A stretch of 64,000 nt of DNA from Ga0077527 sp964433345 (GTDB lineage Bacteria; Pseudomonadota; Gammaproteobacteria; Burkholderiales; SG8-41), in the NCBI GenBank assembly GCA_964433345.1, contig CAYSQJ010000001.1, positions 186,001 through 250,000 on the forward strand, read 5' to 3'. Shown piece after piece: positions 8,358-16,257 of the stretch; the stretch's first letter is position 1; each line of letters opens with the position of its first letter. The position numbers and the translations under genes are program-made. The notes under the pieces are model-generated. The model was not told where the DNA came from. It did not search any database and saw only the letters and a program-made list of their open reading frames with translations.

Positions 8358-9170
8358 TCAATTCCTGCCGAGGCTGTCGCCGAGCTCGGCCGACCGTTCC
8401 GCCGCCGCGCGCACGGCGCGGACGAAGGCGGCCTTGACCTGTGCCTCGTCCAAGGCAGCGATCGCGCGCTCGGTGGTGCCGCCCTTTGAGGTCACCCGCG
8501 CGCGCAGCGTTGCCGGATCGGCATCACCCGCGATGGCGAGCTTCACCGCGCCGGCGAAGGTCTGTAGCGCGCTCTGCCGCGCGATGTCCGCGGGCAGCCC
8601 CAGTTCGCGCGCCGCCTGTTCCAGCGCCTCGATGAAATAGAAGACATAGGCCGGCCCGCTGCCGGACACCGCGGTGACTGCGTCGAGCGCGTTCTCCGCG
8701 TCGACCCAGAAGGTGCTGCCGACGGCGGCCAGCACGCTTTCGGCATCGCAGCGCTGCTGCGCGCTGACGCCGGGCAGCGCATGCAGGCCGGTGATGCCCG
8801 CGGCCACCAGCGCGGGCGTGTTGGGCATTGCGCGCACGATGGCTGCATGCCCGCCGAGCCAGCGCGAGAGATCGCTGCCGCGGATGCCGGCGGCAATGCT
8901 GATGATCAGCTGCCCCTTCAGCGCGGGTGCCAGCGCACCCGCGACTTCGCGCATCTGCTGCGGCTTCACCGCCAGCACGACACAATCCGCGCCGGCCGCC
9001 GCGGCCACGGGGTCAGCCGAGGTGCGGATGCCGAACTGCTTCTCCAGCCGGGCGCGGGCCTCGGGCAGTACGTCGACCGCCTGCAGGGTGGAGGGGGAAC
9101 GGCCCTGGCCGACGAGGCCGCCGATGATCGCCGCGGCCATGTTGCCGCCGCCGATGAATGCGATGTTCAT
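8358..9170 (-). CDS. proC: Pyrroline-5-carboxylate reductase
   Basis: ProC reduces pyrroline-5-carboxylate to proline with NAD(P)H, the last step of proline synthesis. The 270-aa protein begins with the Rossmann motif GGGNMAAAIIGGL. It has the family signature toward the C-terminus (SGSGPAYVFYFIEALEQAA, then VTSKGGTTERAI). The start codon is not preceded by a clear Shine-Dalgarno; a heptamer array begins about 20 bases upstream. Neighbours yggS and yggT are the usual ones. Confidence 0.97.
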   Translation of the reverse strand: MNIAFIGGGNMAAAIIGGLVGQGRSPSTLQAVDVLPEARARLEKQFGIRTSADPVAAAAGADCVVLAVKPQQMREVAGALAPALKGQLIISIAAGIRGSDLSRWLGGHAAIVRAMPNTPALVAAGITGLHALPGVSAQQRCDAESVLAAVGSTFWVDAENALDAVTAVSGSGPAYVFYFIEALEQAARELGLPADIARQSALQTFAGAVKLAIAGDADPATLRARVTSKGGTTERAIAALDEAQVKAAFVRAVRAAAERSAELGDSLGRN

Positions 9171-9192
9171 GGATGAAGCCGGGTGGGGAGTG

Positions 9193-9305
9193 GGTGAGCG
9201 GTGAATGGTGAACGGTGAGCGGTGAGCATCGAACAGGGCCGGTGTCCGGGATGGATGAAGGTTCCGGGGATTATACGATTCACTGCTTACCGTTCACTTT
9301 TTACG
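9193..9305. repeat. Opposed heptamer-repeat arrays between yggS and proC
   Basis: The left array (9193-9227) has five units of GGTGAGC, GGTGAAT or GGTGAAC. The right array (9278-9305) has four reversed units, such as ATTCACT and GCTTACC. The right array runs into yggS and supplies its stop codon (TAA at 9287-9289) and last residues. The 50-base spacer holds no gene. Confidence 0.75.
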
Positions 9306-9988
9306 GCCTGCCGTTTGCCGAAAATCGCCGTGCCCACGCGCACCAGCGTCGAGCCCTCGGCAATCGCCGATTCGAGGTCATCGGACATGCCCATCGACAG
9401 CGTGTCGATGCCCGCATCATTTTCCCGCAGCGGCTGCAGCAGCCGCCGCAGCAGCGCAAAGCGCTCACGCTGCAGCACGGTGTCCGGCGTCGGCTCGGGG
9501 ATCGCCATCAGCCCGCGCAGCCGCAAGCGCGGCAGTCCGCGGATGAAGGCGGCGAGATCGCGCTCCGCGCCGGGCTCGATGCCGCTCTTACTGGCCTCGC
9601 CGCTGACATTGACCTGGATCAGCACGTTCAGCGGCGGCAGCTGCGGCGGACGCGCATCGTTGAGGCGCTGCGCGATCTTTTCGCGTTCTATGCTGTGCAC
9701 CCAGGCGAAGTGTTCGGCGATCGGCCGCGTCTTGTTGCTCTGGATCGGGCCGATGAAATGCCACTCGATGCCGGGAAGTGACAGTTCCGTGACCTTGGCG
9801 ACGCCTTCCTGCACGAAATTCTCGCCGAAGGCACGCTGTCCGGATTGCCAGGCGGTGAGTACCGCGTCGGCGCCGAAGGTCTTGCTGACCGCGAGCAGCC
9901 TGACGCTGTCTGCGGCGCGGTTCGCAGCGGCCGCCGCTCGCGCGATGCGTCCCTGTACGGCTTGCAAGTTCTCGGCGATTGTGGCCAT
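9287..9988 (-). CDS. yggS: PLP-binding protein YggS (PLPBP family)
   Basis: YggS/PLPBP binds pyridoxal phosphate and helps vitamin B6 and amino-acid homeostasis without known catalysis. The 233-aa protein has the PLP lysine in LLAVSKTFG, the FGENFVQE block, HFIGPIQSNK, and the C-terminal LSMGMSDDLESAI and GTAIFG. The ATG at 9988 was preferred because the conserved N-terminus begins there, although an upstream in-frame start exists. The last residues (AVKSER) come from the heptamer repeat. It is the first gene of the minus-strand operon and divergent from pilT. Confidence 0.95.
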   Translation of the reverse strand: MATIAENLQAVQGRIARAAAAANRAADSVRLLAVSKTFGADAVLTAWQSGQRAFGENFVQEGVAKVTELSLPGIEWHFIGPIQSNKTRPIAEHFAWVHSIEREKIAQRLNDARPPQLPPLNVLIQVNVSGEASKSGIEPGAERDLAAFIRGLPRLRLRGLMAIPEPTPDTVLQRERFALLRRLLQPLRENDAGIDTLSMGMSDDLESAIAEGSTLVRVGTAIFGKRQAVKSER

Positions 9989-10102
9989 AATTTCGACGCG
10001 CTCAGGGCTGCATTTCAAACGGTATTCAGAGGGTATCAGGAGTATCCGGCACTCCGGCGCGCTGAAGGCACCCTGCACAGCCCACTCCCAAGGGAATTAT
10101 AA

Positions 10103-11143
10103 ATGGACATCTCCGAACTGCTGGCCTTCGTCGTCAAGAACAAAGCCTCCGACCTGCACCTGTCCTCCGGCCTGCCGCCGATGATCCGAGTGCATGGCGA
10201 CGTACGCCGCATCAACCTGCCGGCGCTGGAGCACAAGGATGTCCATGCGATGGTCTACGACATCATGAACGACGGCCAGCGCAAGTTCTACGAGGAAAAC
10301 CTCGAGTGCGACTTCTCGTTCTCGATCCCCAACCTCGCGCGCTTCCGCGTCAATGCCTTCGTCCAGCACCGCGGCGCCGGCGCGGTGTTCCGGACCATTC
10401 CCTCCAAGGTGCTGAGCCTGGAGGACCTGAAGGCGCCTAAGGTGTTCGTCGAGATCGCCAACCAGCCGCGCGGCGTGGTGCTGGTCACCGGCCCGACGGG
10501 CTCCGGCAAGTCGACCACGCTGGCCGCCATCATCAACCACATCAACGAAAACGAGCAGGGCCACATCCTGACGGTGGAAGACCCGATCGAATTCGTGCAT
10601 GAATCGAAGAAGTGCCTGATCAACCAGCGCGAGGTCGGCCCGCACACGCTGTCCTTCGCCAACGCGCTGCGCTCCGCGCTGCGCGAAGACCCGGACATCA
10701 TCCTCGTCGGCGAGATGCGCGACCTGGAGACCATCCGCCTCGCGCTGACCGCCGCCGAAACCGGCCACCTGGTGTTCGGCACGCTGCACACGAGTTCGGC
10801 GGCGAAGACCATCGACCGGATCATCGACGTGTTCCCGGCCGAGGAAAAGGAAATGATGCGCGCGATGCTGTCGGAGTCGCTGCGCGCGGTGATTTCGCAG
10901 ACGCTGCTCAAGACCAAGGACGGCAGCGGCCGCGCCGCGGCGCACGAGATCATGATCGGCACGCCGGCGATCCGCAACCTGATCCGCGAGAACAAGGTGG
11001 CGCAGATGTATTCCGCGATCCAGACCGGCGCCCAGCTCGGCATGCAGACGCTGGACCAGAACCTGGTGGACCTGGTCAAACGCAACATCGTCTCCGCCGA
11101 CGAGGCGCGCGGCAAGGCGATGAACAAGGACCTGTTCCGCTGA
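10103..11143 (+). CDS. pilT: Type IV pilus retraction ATPase PilT
   Basis: PilT is the hexameric ATPase that retracts type IV pili for twitching motility. The 346-aa length is typical. Visible motifs are the N-terminal KASDLHLSSGLPP, Walker A GPTGSGKST, the Asp box, Walker B with ILVGEMRDLETI, and the His box GHLVFGTLHT. The start is supported by a Shine-Dalgarno AAGGGA 7 bases upstream of the ATG. pilU follows after 61 bases, and the pair lies back to back with yggS as in many pseudomonads and betaproteobacteria. Confidence 0.97.
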   Translation: MDISELLAFVVKNKASDLHLSSGLPPMIRVHGDVRRINLPALEHKDVHAMVYDIMNDGQRKFYEENLECDFSFSIPNLARFRVNAFVQHRGAGAVFRTIPSKVLSLEDLKAPKVFVEIANQPRGVVLVTGPTGSGKSTTLAAIINHINENEQGHILTVEDPIEFVHESKKCLINQREVGPHTLSFANALRSALREDPDIILVGEMRDLETIRLALTAAETGHLVFGTLHTSSAAKTIDRIIDVFPAEEKEMMRAMLSESLRAVISQTLLKTKDGSGRAAAHEIMIGTPAIRNLIRENKVAQMYSAIQTGAQLGMQTLDQNLVDLVKRNIVSADEARGKAMNKDLFR

Positions 11144-11204
11144 TGATGCCGCGCTGACGCGGGCACCGGAACAACGAAGGGCAAAAGGCAAAGGGGAGCA
11201 CAGC

Positions 11205-12341
11205 ATGGAAAGAGAACAGGCAGTCAAGTTCATGCACGACCTGCTGAAGGCGATGGTCTCGAAAAAGGCCTCCGACCTGTTCATCACCGTCGGGTTTCCG
11301 CCGGCGATCAAGCTCGACGGCAAGATGACGCCGGTGGCGAGCCAGGCGCTGACCGCCCAGCACACCGCCGAACTCGCCCGCGGCATCATGAACGACAAGC
11401 AGGCCGGCGAGTTCGAGGCGACCAAGGAGTGCAACTTCGCGATCAGCCCCGGCGACATCGGCCGTTTCCGCGTCAACGCCTTCATGCAGCAGGGCCGTGT
11501 CGGCATGGTGCTGCGGACCATCAACACCCAGATCCCGAAATTCGACGACCTCAAGCTGCCGCCGGTGCTGAAGGATGTGGTGATGACCAAGCGCGGCCTG
11601 GTGATCATGGTCGGCGGCACCGGCTCGGGCAAATCGACTTCGCTGGCGGCGATGATGGGTTACCGCAACGAAAACAGCTACGGCCACATCATCACCATCG
11701 AGGACCCGATCGAATACGTGCACGAGCACAAGAACTGCGTGATCACCCAGCGCGAGGTCGGGGTCGATACCGAGTCCTGGCACGCCGCGCTGAAAAACAC
11801 CCTGCGCCAGGCCCCTGACGTGATCCTGATCGGCGAGATCCGCGACCGCGACACCATGGACCATGCGATCGCCTTCGCCGAAACCGGCCACCTCGCGATG
11901 GCCACGCTGCACGCCAACAGCGCCAACCAGGCGCTGGACCGGATCATCAACTTCTTCCCCGAGGAGCGGAAGCAGCAGCTGCTGATGGACCTGTCGCTGA
12001 ATATCCGCGCACTGGTGTCGCAGCGCCTGATCCCGAAAAAGGACGGCAAGGGCCGCGCCGCGGCGGTCGAAATCCTGCTCAATTCGCCGCTGATCTCGGA
12101 CATGATCTTCAAGGGCGAGGTGCACGAAATCAAGGGCATCATGGCCAAGTCGCGCGAACTGGGCATGCAGACCTTCGACCAGCACCTGTTCGACCTCTAC
12201 GAGGCCGGCGAGATCAGCTACGAGGACGCGCTGCGCAACGCAGACTCGATGAACGAGCTGCGGCTGATGATCAAGCTGAACAGCAAGGATGCCAAGGACA
12301 AGGATGTGATGACCGGCATCGAGCACCTGAACCTTGTCTAG
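11205..12341 (+). CDS. pilU: Type IV pilus retraction ATPase PilU
   Basis: PilU is the PilT paralogue that assists retraction and needs PilT for most functions. This 378-aa protein has KASDLFITVGFPP, Walker A GGTGSGKST, Walker B with ILIGEIRDRDTM, and GHLAMATLHANSANQALDRI, a PilU-type His box. A Shine-Dalgarno GGGGAG precedes the ATG. The intergenic stretch before it contains GGGCAAAAGGCAAAGG, which has a 7-base period. The TAG stop overlaps the edge of the 145-bp palindrome. Confidence 0.96.
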   Translation: MEREQAVKFMHDLLKAMVSKKASDLFITVGFPPAIKLDGKMTPVASQALTAQHTAELARGIMNDKQAGEFEATKECNFAISPGDIGRFRVNAFMQQGRVGMVLRTINTQIPKFDDLKLPPVLKDVVMTKRGLVIMVGGTGSGKSTSLAAMMGYRNENSYGHIITIEDPIEYVHEHKNCVITQREVGVDTESWHAALKNTLRQAPDVILIGEIRDRDTMDHAIAFAETGHLAMATLHANSANQALDRIINFFPEERKQQLLMDLSLNIRALVSQRLIPKKDGKGRAAAVEILLNSPLISDMIFKGEVHEIKGIMAKSRELGMQTFDQHLFDLYEAGEISYEDALRNADSMNELRLMIKLNSKDAKDKDVMTGIEHLNLV

Positions 12342-12484
12342 AACCCATCCCAAAAACGCCTGCGCTTGCCAGGACTGCGTTGCCCGCTGCGTTTCTCCTC
12401 GCCTTACCCTCTCAGTAATGTCTCGTCGAAGCCTCGCGGGCGCCTTGTCCTGGCGGCGCTCGGCAGGTTTTTGAGATGGGTTCT
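12340..12484. repeat. 145-bp palindromic MITE-like element
   Basis: The ends form a near-perfect inverted repeat: AGAACCCATC, then CAAAAACGCCTGC, on the left pair with GCAGGTTTTTGAGATGGGTTCT on the right. Inside, GCCAGGAC and GCCCGC on the left pair with GCGGGC and GTCCTGGC on the right. The whole stretch could therefore fold as one long hairpin with a loop near CTCAGTAATG. It carries no plausible coding frame. Size, terminal inverted repeats and lack of coding suggest a non-autonomous transposable element. It lies directly after pilU; no target-site duplication was recognised. Confidence 0.6.
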
Positions 12485-12497
12485 GGTTTTGATCCGC

Positions 12498-12529
12498 AAA
12501 AACGCCGGCCCCCGCGCCGGCGTTTTTTG
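12498..12529 (+). terminator. Rho-independent terminator after pilT-pilU
   Basis: A strong GC stem, AACGCCGGC pairing with GCCGGCGTT, is followed by a run of six T. An A run before the stem means it could also work on the minus strand. It lies 157 bases after the pilU stop, beyond the palindromic element, and 18 bases before the TauE/SafE gene. Confidence 0.85.
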
Positions 12530-12546
12530 TTGCTGCGCATCCGTTG

Positions 12547-13296
12547 ATGGACGCGTTGCCCTTCGGCCTCGCCACCTGGGCGGCCTGTGCCGCCATCGTC
12601 GCCGGCGCCTACGTCATCTTCGGCATCACTACCTTCGGCGCGGCGATGTTCACGGTACCGGCGCTTTCGTACTTCTTTCCGCTCGAATACGTGCTGCCGC
12701 TGTGTGTGTTGCTCGATGTTTCGGCGGCGCTGGCGCTCGGCTCTCGCTTCTCGAAGGACGCCGATCCCGGCGAGCTGAAATGGATGGCCCCGTTCTCGCT
12801 GGCCGGTGCCGTCGCCGGTGTCACCGCGTTGGTGACCCTTCCTCAGCAGGCGACCATCGCCGCCTTCGGCATCTTCCTGTTCGGTTACGGCCTCTATTCA
12901 CTGCTGGCCCGCGCGCCGCAGGTGGGCATCAAGCGCCATCCCTGGGCGGTCATTTCAGGTTTCTGCGGCGGTGCCGCCGGCACGCTGTTCGGCGTCGGCG
13001 CACCGCCCTATGCGATCTACCTCTCGCGCCGCCTGCCCGACAAGGCCGTGCTGCGCGCGACGCTGTCGAACATGGTGCTGCTTTCCACCTCGATCCGCGC
13101 GCTGGTTTTCCTCATCGGCGGCCTGATGCTGTGGGACCGCATCCTCGGCGCATTGCTGCTCTTGCCCTTCGCGCTGGGCGGCATCTGGGCCGGCCATCGC
13201 ATCCAGCTGAAGGCCTCGCGCGAGACGCTGCTGAAGGTAATTGGCGTTTTGCTGCTGCTGATCGGGACGTCGCTGATCTTGCGGGTGTTGCGCTGA
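12547..13296 (+). CDS. TauE/SafE-family (TSUP) membrane permease
   Basis: A 249-aa polytopic inner-membrane protein with about eight hydrophobic helices. It has the TSUP-family duplicated glycine-rich signatures: FGITTFGAAMFTVPALSY near the N-terminus and SGFCGGAAGTLFGVGAPPYA in the middle. Family members are proposed exporters of sulfite, sulfoacetate or other small anions; the substrate here is unknown. The ATG at 12547 was chosen over an immediately preceding TTG. The gene stands between a terminator and the end of the convergent integron integrase. Confidence 0.85.
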   Translation: MDALPFGLATWAACAAIVAGAYVIFGITTFGAAMFTVPALSYFFPLEYVLPLCVLLDVSAALALGSRFSKDADPGELKWMAPFSLAGAVAGVTALVTLPQQATIAAFGIFLFGYGLYSLLARAPQVGIKRHPWAVISGFCGGAAGTLFGVGAPPYAIYLSRRLPDKAVLRATLSNMVLLSTSIRALVFLIGGLMLWDRILGALLLLPFALGGIWAGHRIQLKASRETLLKVIGVLLLLIGTSLILRVLR

Positions 13297-13314
13297 TGCT
13301 CCACGGCTATATCA

Positions 13315-13348
13315 TAAGTATTTGATTATATTGATATTTTTGTATTTC
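13315..13348 (+). repeat. AT-rich dispersed element, copy A
   Basis: An AT-rich 34-bp stretch (TAAGTATTTGATTATATTG, then ATATTTTTGTATTT) in GC-rich surroundings. Its right end abuts the stop codon of the convergent intI gene at 13347-13349. Its right half is nearly identical to that of copy B at 21605. Confidence 0.8.
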
Positions 13349-14426
13349 AGATGTTGATGGGCCGCAGTCCGTCCGCCTTGGTGCCGTAACGGGGCACGCT
13401 GGGTTCGGCGGCATCAAGCCGGCGTGGTCCGCGGTCCAGTGGACTGGCTACACCGCGCCCGCCCTTGTTCATGACGTGCGTGTAAATCATCGTCGTTTCC
13501 ACGCTGTGATGGCCCAGCAGTTCCTGCACCGTGCGGATGTCGTAACCGCCTTCGATCAGGTGTGTCGCGAAGGAATGGCGCAGCGTGTGGCAGCTCACCG
13601 GCTTGGTGATGCCCGCCGCGCGGGCCGCCTGCTTGACCGCGCGGATCAGGTAGTTTTCATAGACATGGTGGCGGCGGATTTCACCACTGCGCTTGTCCGT
13701 CGACAGCTTGTACGAGGGAAACACGAACTTCCAGCCCCAGTCCTGCGCCGCGCGCGGATACTTCACCGACAGCGCATCCGGCAGCTCGACGCTGCCGTAA
13801 CCGGCAGCGAGGTCGCGCTCATGCAGCAGGCGCACGCGGACGAGATGCTCCTGCAGGGGCTGCACCGTCGGGGCCGGCAGCATGGTCACCCGGTCCTTCG
13901 CGCCCTTGCCGTCGCGGATGACGATCTGGCCGTAACCGAAATCGATATCCTTCACCCGCAGCTTAAGGCATTCGCGCAGCCGCAGGCCCGCGCCGTAGAG
14001 CAGGGCGGCCATGATCCAGCGCGTGCCCTGCAGCCGCGCCAGCAGCGCTGAAGCCTCATCCCGGGTGAGCACCGACGGCACGCGCGCCGGGCGCTTCGCG
14101 CGATCGAGTCCATCCAGCCAGGCGAGCGGTTTTGCGAGGACTTCACGGTAAAGAAACAGCAGTGCCGACAAGGCCTGGTTCTGGGTTGACGCAGCGACCT
14201 TGCGATCGCGGGCGAGGTGGTTGAGGAAGGCCGTGACCGCGGCCTCGCCCAGCTCGGCAGGGTGACGCCTGTCGTGAAAATAAATGAAGCGCCTGATCCA
14301 GTGGACATAGCTTTCTTCCGTGCGCGGACTGAAATGCTTGCGCCGCACGGCATCACGCACCTGCTGCAGCAGGCGGGGCCTGGGTGGGTCAGCAGGCGCA
14401 GCCTGCCCGCCGGGATCTTCCGTCAT
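13347..14426 (-). CDS. intI: Integron integrase IntI
   Basis: A 359-aa tyrosine recombinase that exchanges cassettes between attI and attC. It has the N-terminal SAM-like DNA-binding domain (HFSPRTEESYVHWIRRFI) and the catalytic domain with Arg in GAGLRLREC, CHTLRHSFATHL, and GHHSVETTMIYTHV holding the His and nucleophilic Tyr. It also has the extra segment specific to integron integrases (about residues 225-260, containing WGWKFVFPS). This separates it from XerC/XerD. The ATG at 14426 is preferred; the frame opens 38 codons further upstream but that part has no family resemblance. The last residues (RPINI) run into the AT element. Confidence 0.95.
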   Translation of the reverse strand: MTEDPGGQAAPADPPRPRLLQQVRDAVRRKHFSPRTEESYVHWIRRFIYFHDRRHPAELGEAAVTAFLNHLARDRKVAASTQNQALSALLFLYREVLAKPLAWLDGLDRAKRPARVPSVLTRDEASALLARLQGTRWIMAALLYGAGLRLRECLKLRVKDIDFGYGQIVIRDGKGAKDRVTMLPAPTVQPLQEHLVRVRLLHERDLAAGYGSVELPDALSVKYPRAAQDWGWKFVFPSYKLSTDKRSGEIRRHHVYENYLIRAVKQAARAAGITKPVSCHTLRHSFATHLIEGGYDIRTVQELLGHHSVETTMIYTHVMNKGGRGVASPLDRGPRRLDAAEPSVPRYGTKADGLRPINI

Positions 14427-14519
14427 GAGGAACCCTCGCTCGATTGCCGGTGGACCGGAATATCCAGACAACGCGCCGCTGCGGTTGAGGATGACGCGGC
14501 GGTGGCCTATCATGGGCAC

Positions 14520-14595
14520 CAAGAAGGTGCAGAATGTCAACTAAAAAAGTCACCTAAATTTGGCAACTAAAAATGTCAACCAATACACGTTAGAC
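14520..14595 (+). other. attI site, integron primary recombination site
   Basis: The array begins at GTTAGAC (14589-14595), which matches the G/TTRRRY core where cassettes insert. The 70 bases upstream, between intI and this core, contain repeated TGTCAACTA/GGCAACTA/TGTCAACC motifs. These could be integrase-binding sites. The exact left limit cannot be read from sequence. Confidence 0.7.
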
Positions 14596-14598
14596 AGC

Positions 14599-15021
14599 AT
14601 GGGTACTGGGGTCGCGATTACCGTCCTCTTATCTACTCTCGCGAGTGCCGTACCGATCGCGTGGGTTGTATTGCTGACCTGGAATGCCATTGCCGCCATT
14701 TCTTTCATGCCAGACTTCTACATTCCACAAACCATAGGGTTTCTCTTATGGTGGGTGGGGTTTGTTGCTGCTTGGTTGCTGGCGCGGCGGAAAATTCAAG
14801 CGAGGTCTATTTCTCCTTCGATTTTTATTTCCCTTTGCCTCGGACTCATTGCTTGCGCATGGCTAGAGTTTCAATCTTGGCATGATTCAAAGCATCTATT
14901 CTTTCCGGGCTTTTTCCTCATACCTATTGCAAGTTGCCTCATAGTCGCCACAACAGCCAAAATGCTGTCTAACCATCAATTCGAGAGGGACGCCGATGGC
15001 GCCCCTCAATTGAAACGTTAG
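14599..15021 (+). CDS. Cassette 1: hypothetical membrane protein
   Basis: A 140-aa protein with about four hydrophobic segments (near residues 5-30, 36-60, 75-90 and 100-118), suggesting an inner-membrane protein. I do not recognise the family. The ATG at 14599 lies 4 bases after the attI core; an upstream in-frame TTG would start outside the cassette. The reading frame continues through attC1 and stops at the TAG inside its terminal GTTAGGC, so the last residues (LSNHQFERDADGAPQLKR) are encoded by the recombination site. Base composition is low in GC. Confidence 0.75.
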   Translation: MGTGVAITVLLSTLASAVPIAWVVLLTWNAIAAISFMPDFYIPQTIGFLLWWVGFVAAWLLARRKIQARSISPSIFISLCLGLIACAWLEFQSWHDSKHLFFPGFFLIPIASCLIVATTAKMLSNHQFERDADGAPQLKR

Positions 15022-15023
15022 GC
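14967..15023 (+). other. attC1 recombination site
   Basis: Bounded by GTCTAAC (14967-14973) and GTTAGGC (15017-15023), 57 bp, with imperfect internal complementarity (CAATTCGAG against CTCAATTG). It ends cassette 1. Confidence 0.85.
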
Positions 15024-15026
15024 GCC

Positions 15027-15320
15027 ATGGGCAGCAGCTCAACACTACCATCTACTCGTGATTGCAACGGTGCAACTGTCGGCGTCGGCTCGGTCGTTCG
15101 CGTTCTGTCTATCCCGGAGTCCGTTCTTCAACCGCTTGACGAAGCTGACCGTTCGCGCGTGCAATCAATGCGAGGTGAAACCTTCGCTGTATATGAGATC
15201 GATCTCTATGGCGGTGCGTGGGTCGAAAAATGGTGGCACGAGTCCGAAAGCAAGGCAATGTCTCATTCGCTTGGCCTCTCGCCGTCCGAAATAGAGCTTG
15301 TTTCCGATGCAAACGCCTAA
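15027..15320 (+). CDS. Cassette 2: hypothetical protein
   Basis: A 97-aa soluble protein of unknown family. The middle (VGSVVRVLSIPESVLQPL, then RGETFAVYEIDLYGGAWVEKW) looks like a small beta-rich domain. No signal peptide or membrane segment is seen. The ATG lies 3 bases after the attC1 core, a typical cassette spacing with no room for a Shine-Dalgarno. The TAA stop is part of the GCCTAAC that opens attC2. Confidence 0.75.
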   Translation: MGSSSTLPSTRDCNGATVGVGSVVRVLSIPESVLQPLDEADRSRVQSMRGETFAVYEIDLYGGAWVEKWWHESESKAMSHSLGLSPSEIELVSDANA

Positions 15321-15374
15321 CCCTTCGTTTGAGGGCCGACGCTCTACGAGCGCGTCTCAACGCAAACGTTAGAT
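15315..15374 (+). other. attC2 recombination site
   Basis: Bounded by GCCTAAC (15315-15321) and GTTAGAT (15368-15374), 60 bp, with GCGTTTGAGG-like arms around a short variable loop. The core contributes to the ATG of cassette 3. Confidence 0.85.
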
Positions 15375-15651
15375 GGCACAAGCAACGCCCGAGAAGGATT
15401 TGCGCGCCTACGTCTACAAGCGCTTCGACGGCTACGGCATGGAGGCGCCGCTGTCGATGCTAAAGAAACATTTGTGGGGCGCAGAGAGAGTTCAGTTGTT
15501 TACGGAGCACAAGATCGCGAAGCTTGAGGTCCGGTTCAGCGAGTTGTGGCATAGGTGTACTGACGATGAATGGCGGGAATTCAAAGTGTTCCTTTCGGAG
15601 CAAGGTGTACCCATCGTCCCTCCGCCGTGGTGGGCGTTTTGGCGCAGATGA
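15373..15651 (+). CDS. Cassette 3: hypothetical protein, paralogue of cassette 6
   Basis: A 92-aa, charged, probably soluble protein of no recognised family. It has the stretch KRFDGYGMEAPLSMLKKHLW in the N-terminal half and a striking Pro/Trp-rich end (PPPWWAFWRR). The cassette 6 product has the same length and differs at only 10 of 92 positions, all but a few conservative. The ATG overlaps the attC2 core (GTTAGATG). Confidence 0.8.
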   Translation: MAQATPEKDLRAYVYKRFDGYGMEAPLSMLKKHLWGAERVQLFTEHKIAKLEVRFSELWHRCTDDEWREFKVFLSEQGVPIVPPPWWAFWRR

Positions 15652-15658
15652 ACGTGCC

Positions 15659-15748
15659 ATCTAACAGCACACCGCACACGGACGCGCGCGTGACCGCCGC
15701 GCTTTGCAAGGCTCATCCGGCGCGCGCCGGTGAGCGTGAACGTTATGC
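15659..15748 (+). other. attC3 recombination site
   Basis: Bounded by ATCTAAC (15659-15665) and GTTATGC (15742-15748), 90 bp. It resembles attC6 along most of its length, as expected if cassettes 3 and 6 share an origin. The terminal core GTTATGC departs slightly from GTTRRRY. Confidence 0.8.
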
Positions 15749-16185
15749 GTCTCGGAGAAACCGTGGCGACCACTAAGACGTACGGCCGAACATTGCCTGT
15801 CTATCTAGCCGGCGCTTTTCTGTTCGCCTATGTGCTGCTCACCGTTCTATGGTTGATCCCCGATTGGGCGCAGATGCAACGGGTTGAGGTCTTCTCACAC
15901 CTTTGGCATCTTGGGATCGTCGCGCTCATTGTAGGCGCGTTGTACTTCGAGCCTCAGCTTGGAAGTTGGTTTGCCCTTGGCTGGTGTGTATTTGTGCCCT
16001 TGGAGCGGTATGCGCTCCTCTTTCGGGAAGTGACGGAGATGGTGTCAGGGGGTTCTCTATCTCTTGCAATGGTGGATGTTGTGAGAATTGCGTTGCTTCT
16101 GGCTGCGAGTACGGCATCCGCTTGGTCGGTTTACCGGATGCATCAGATTCAGCAAGCGTCGAAAGATGCAGAGTCGAACGCATAA
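15745..16185 (+). CDS. Cassette 4: hypothetical membrane protein
   Basis: A 146-aa protein with four likely membrane helices (about residues 16-36, 50-66, 70-90 and 108-125). The family is not recognised. The ATG at 15745 overlaps the attC3 core; a GTG 15 bases upstream is in frame but inside attC3. The TAA stop lies in the GCATAAC that opens attC4. Confidence 0.72.
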   Translation: MRLGETVATTKTYGRTLPVYLAGAFLFAYVLLTVLWLIPDWAQMQRVEVFSHLWHLGIVALIVGALYFEPQLGSWFALGWCVFVPLERYALLFREVTEMVSGGSLSLAMVDVVRIALLLAASTASAWSVYRMHQIQQASKDAESNA

Positions 16186-16254
16186 CCGAGCGATCAATGG
16201 CGACGCCAGAAAGCGCCATGCGCTTTCTGGCGCGCATCATCACTAACGTTAGAC
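16180..16254 (+). other. attC4 recombination site
   Basis: Bounded by GCATAAC (16180-16186) and GTTAGAC (16248-16254), 75 bp. The centre has a strong hairpin, CCAGAAAGCGC pairing with GCGCTTTCTGG, around a short ATG loop. Confidence 0.85.
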
Positions 16255-16257
16255 ACT

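Noticed and set aside
12366..13325. An alternative 319-codon frame over the TauE/SafE gene
   Set aside because: The TSUP-family frame has regular hydrophobic helices and signatures; the alternative is Arg/His/Gly-rich and starts within the palindromic element.
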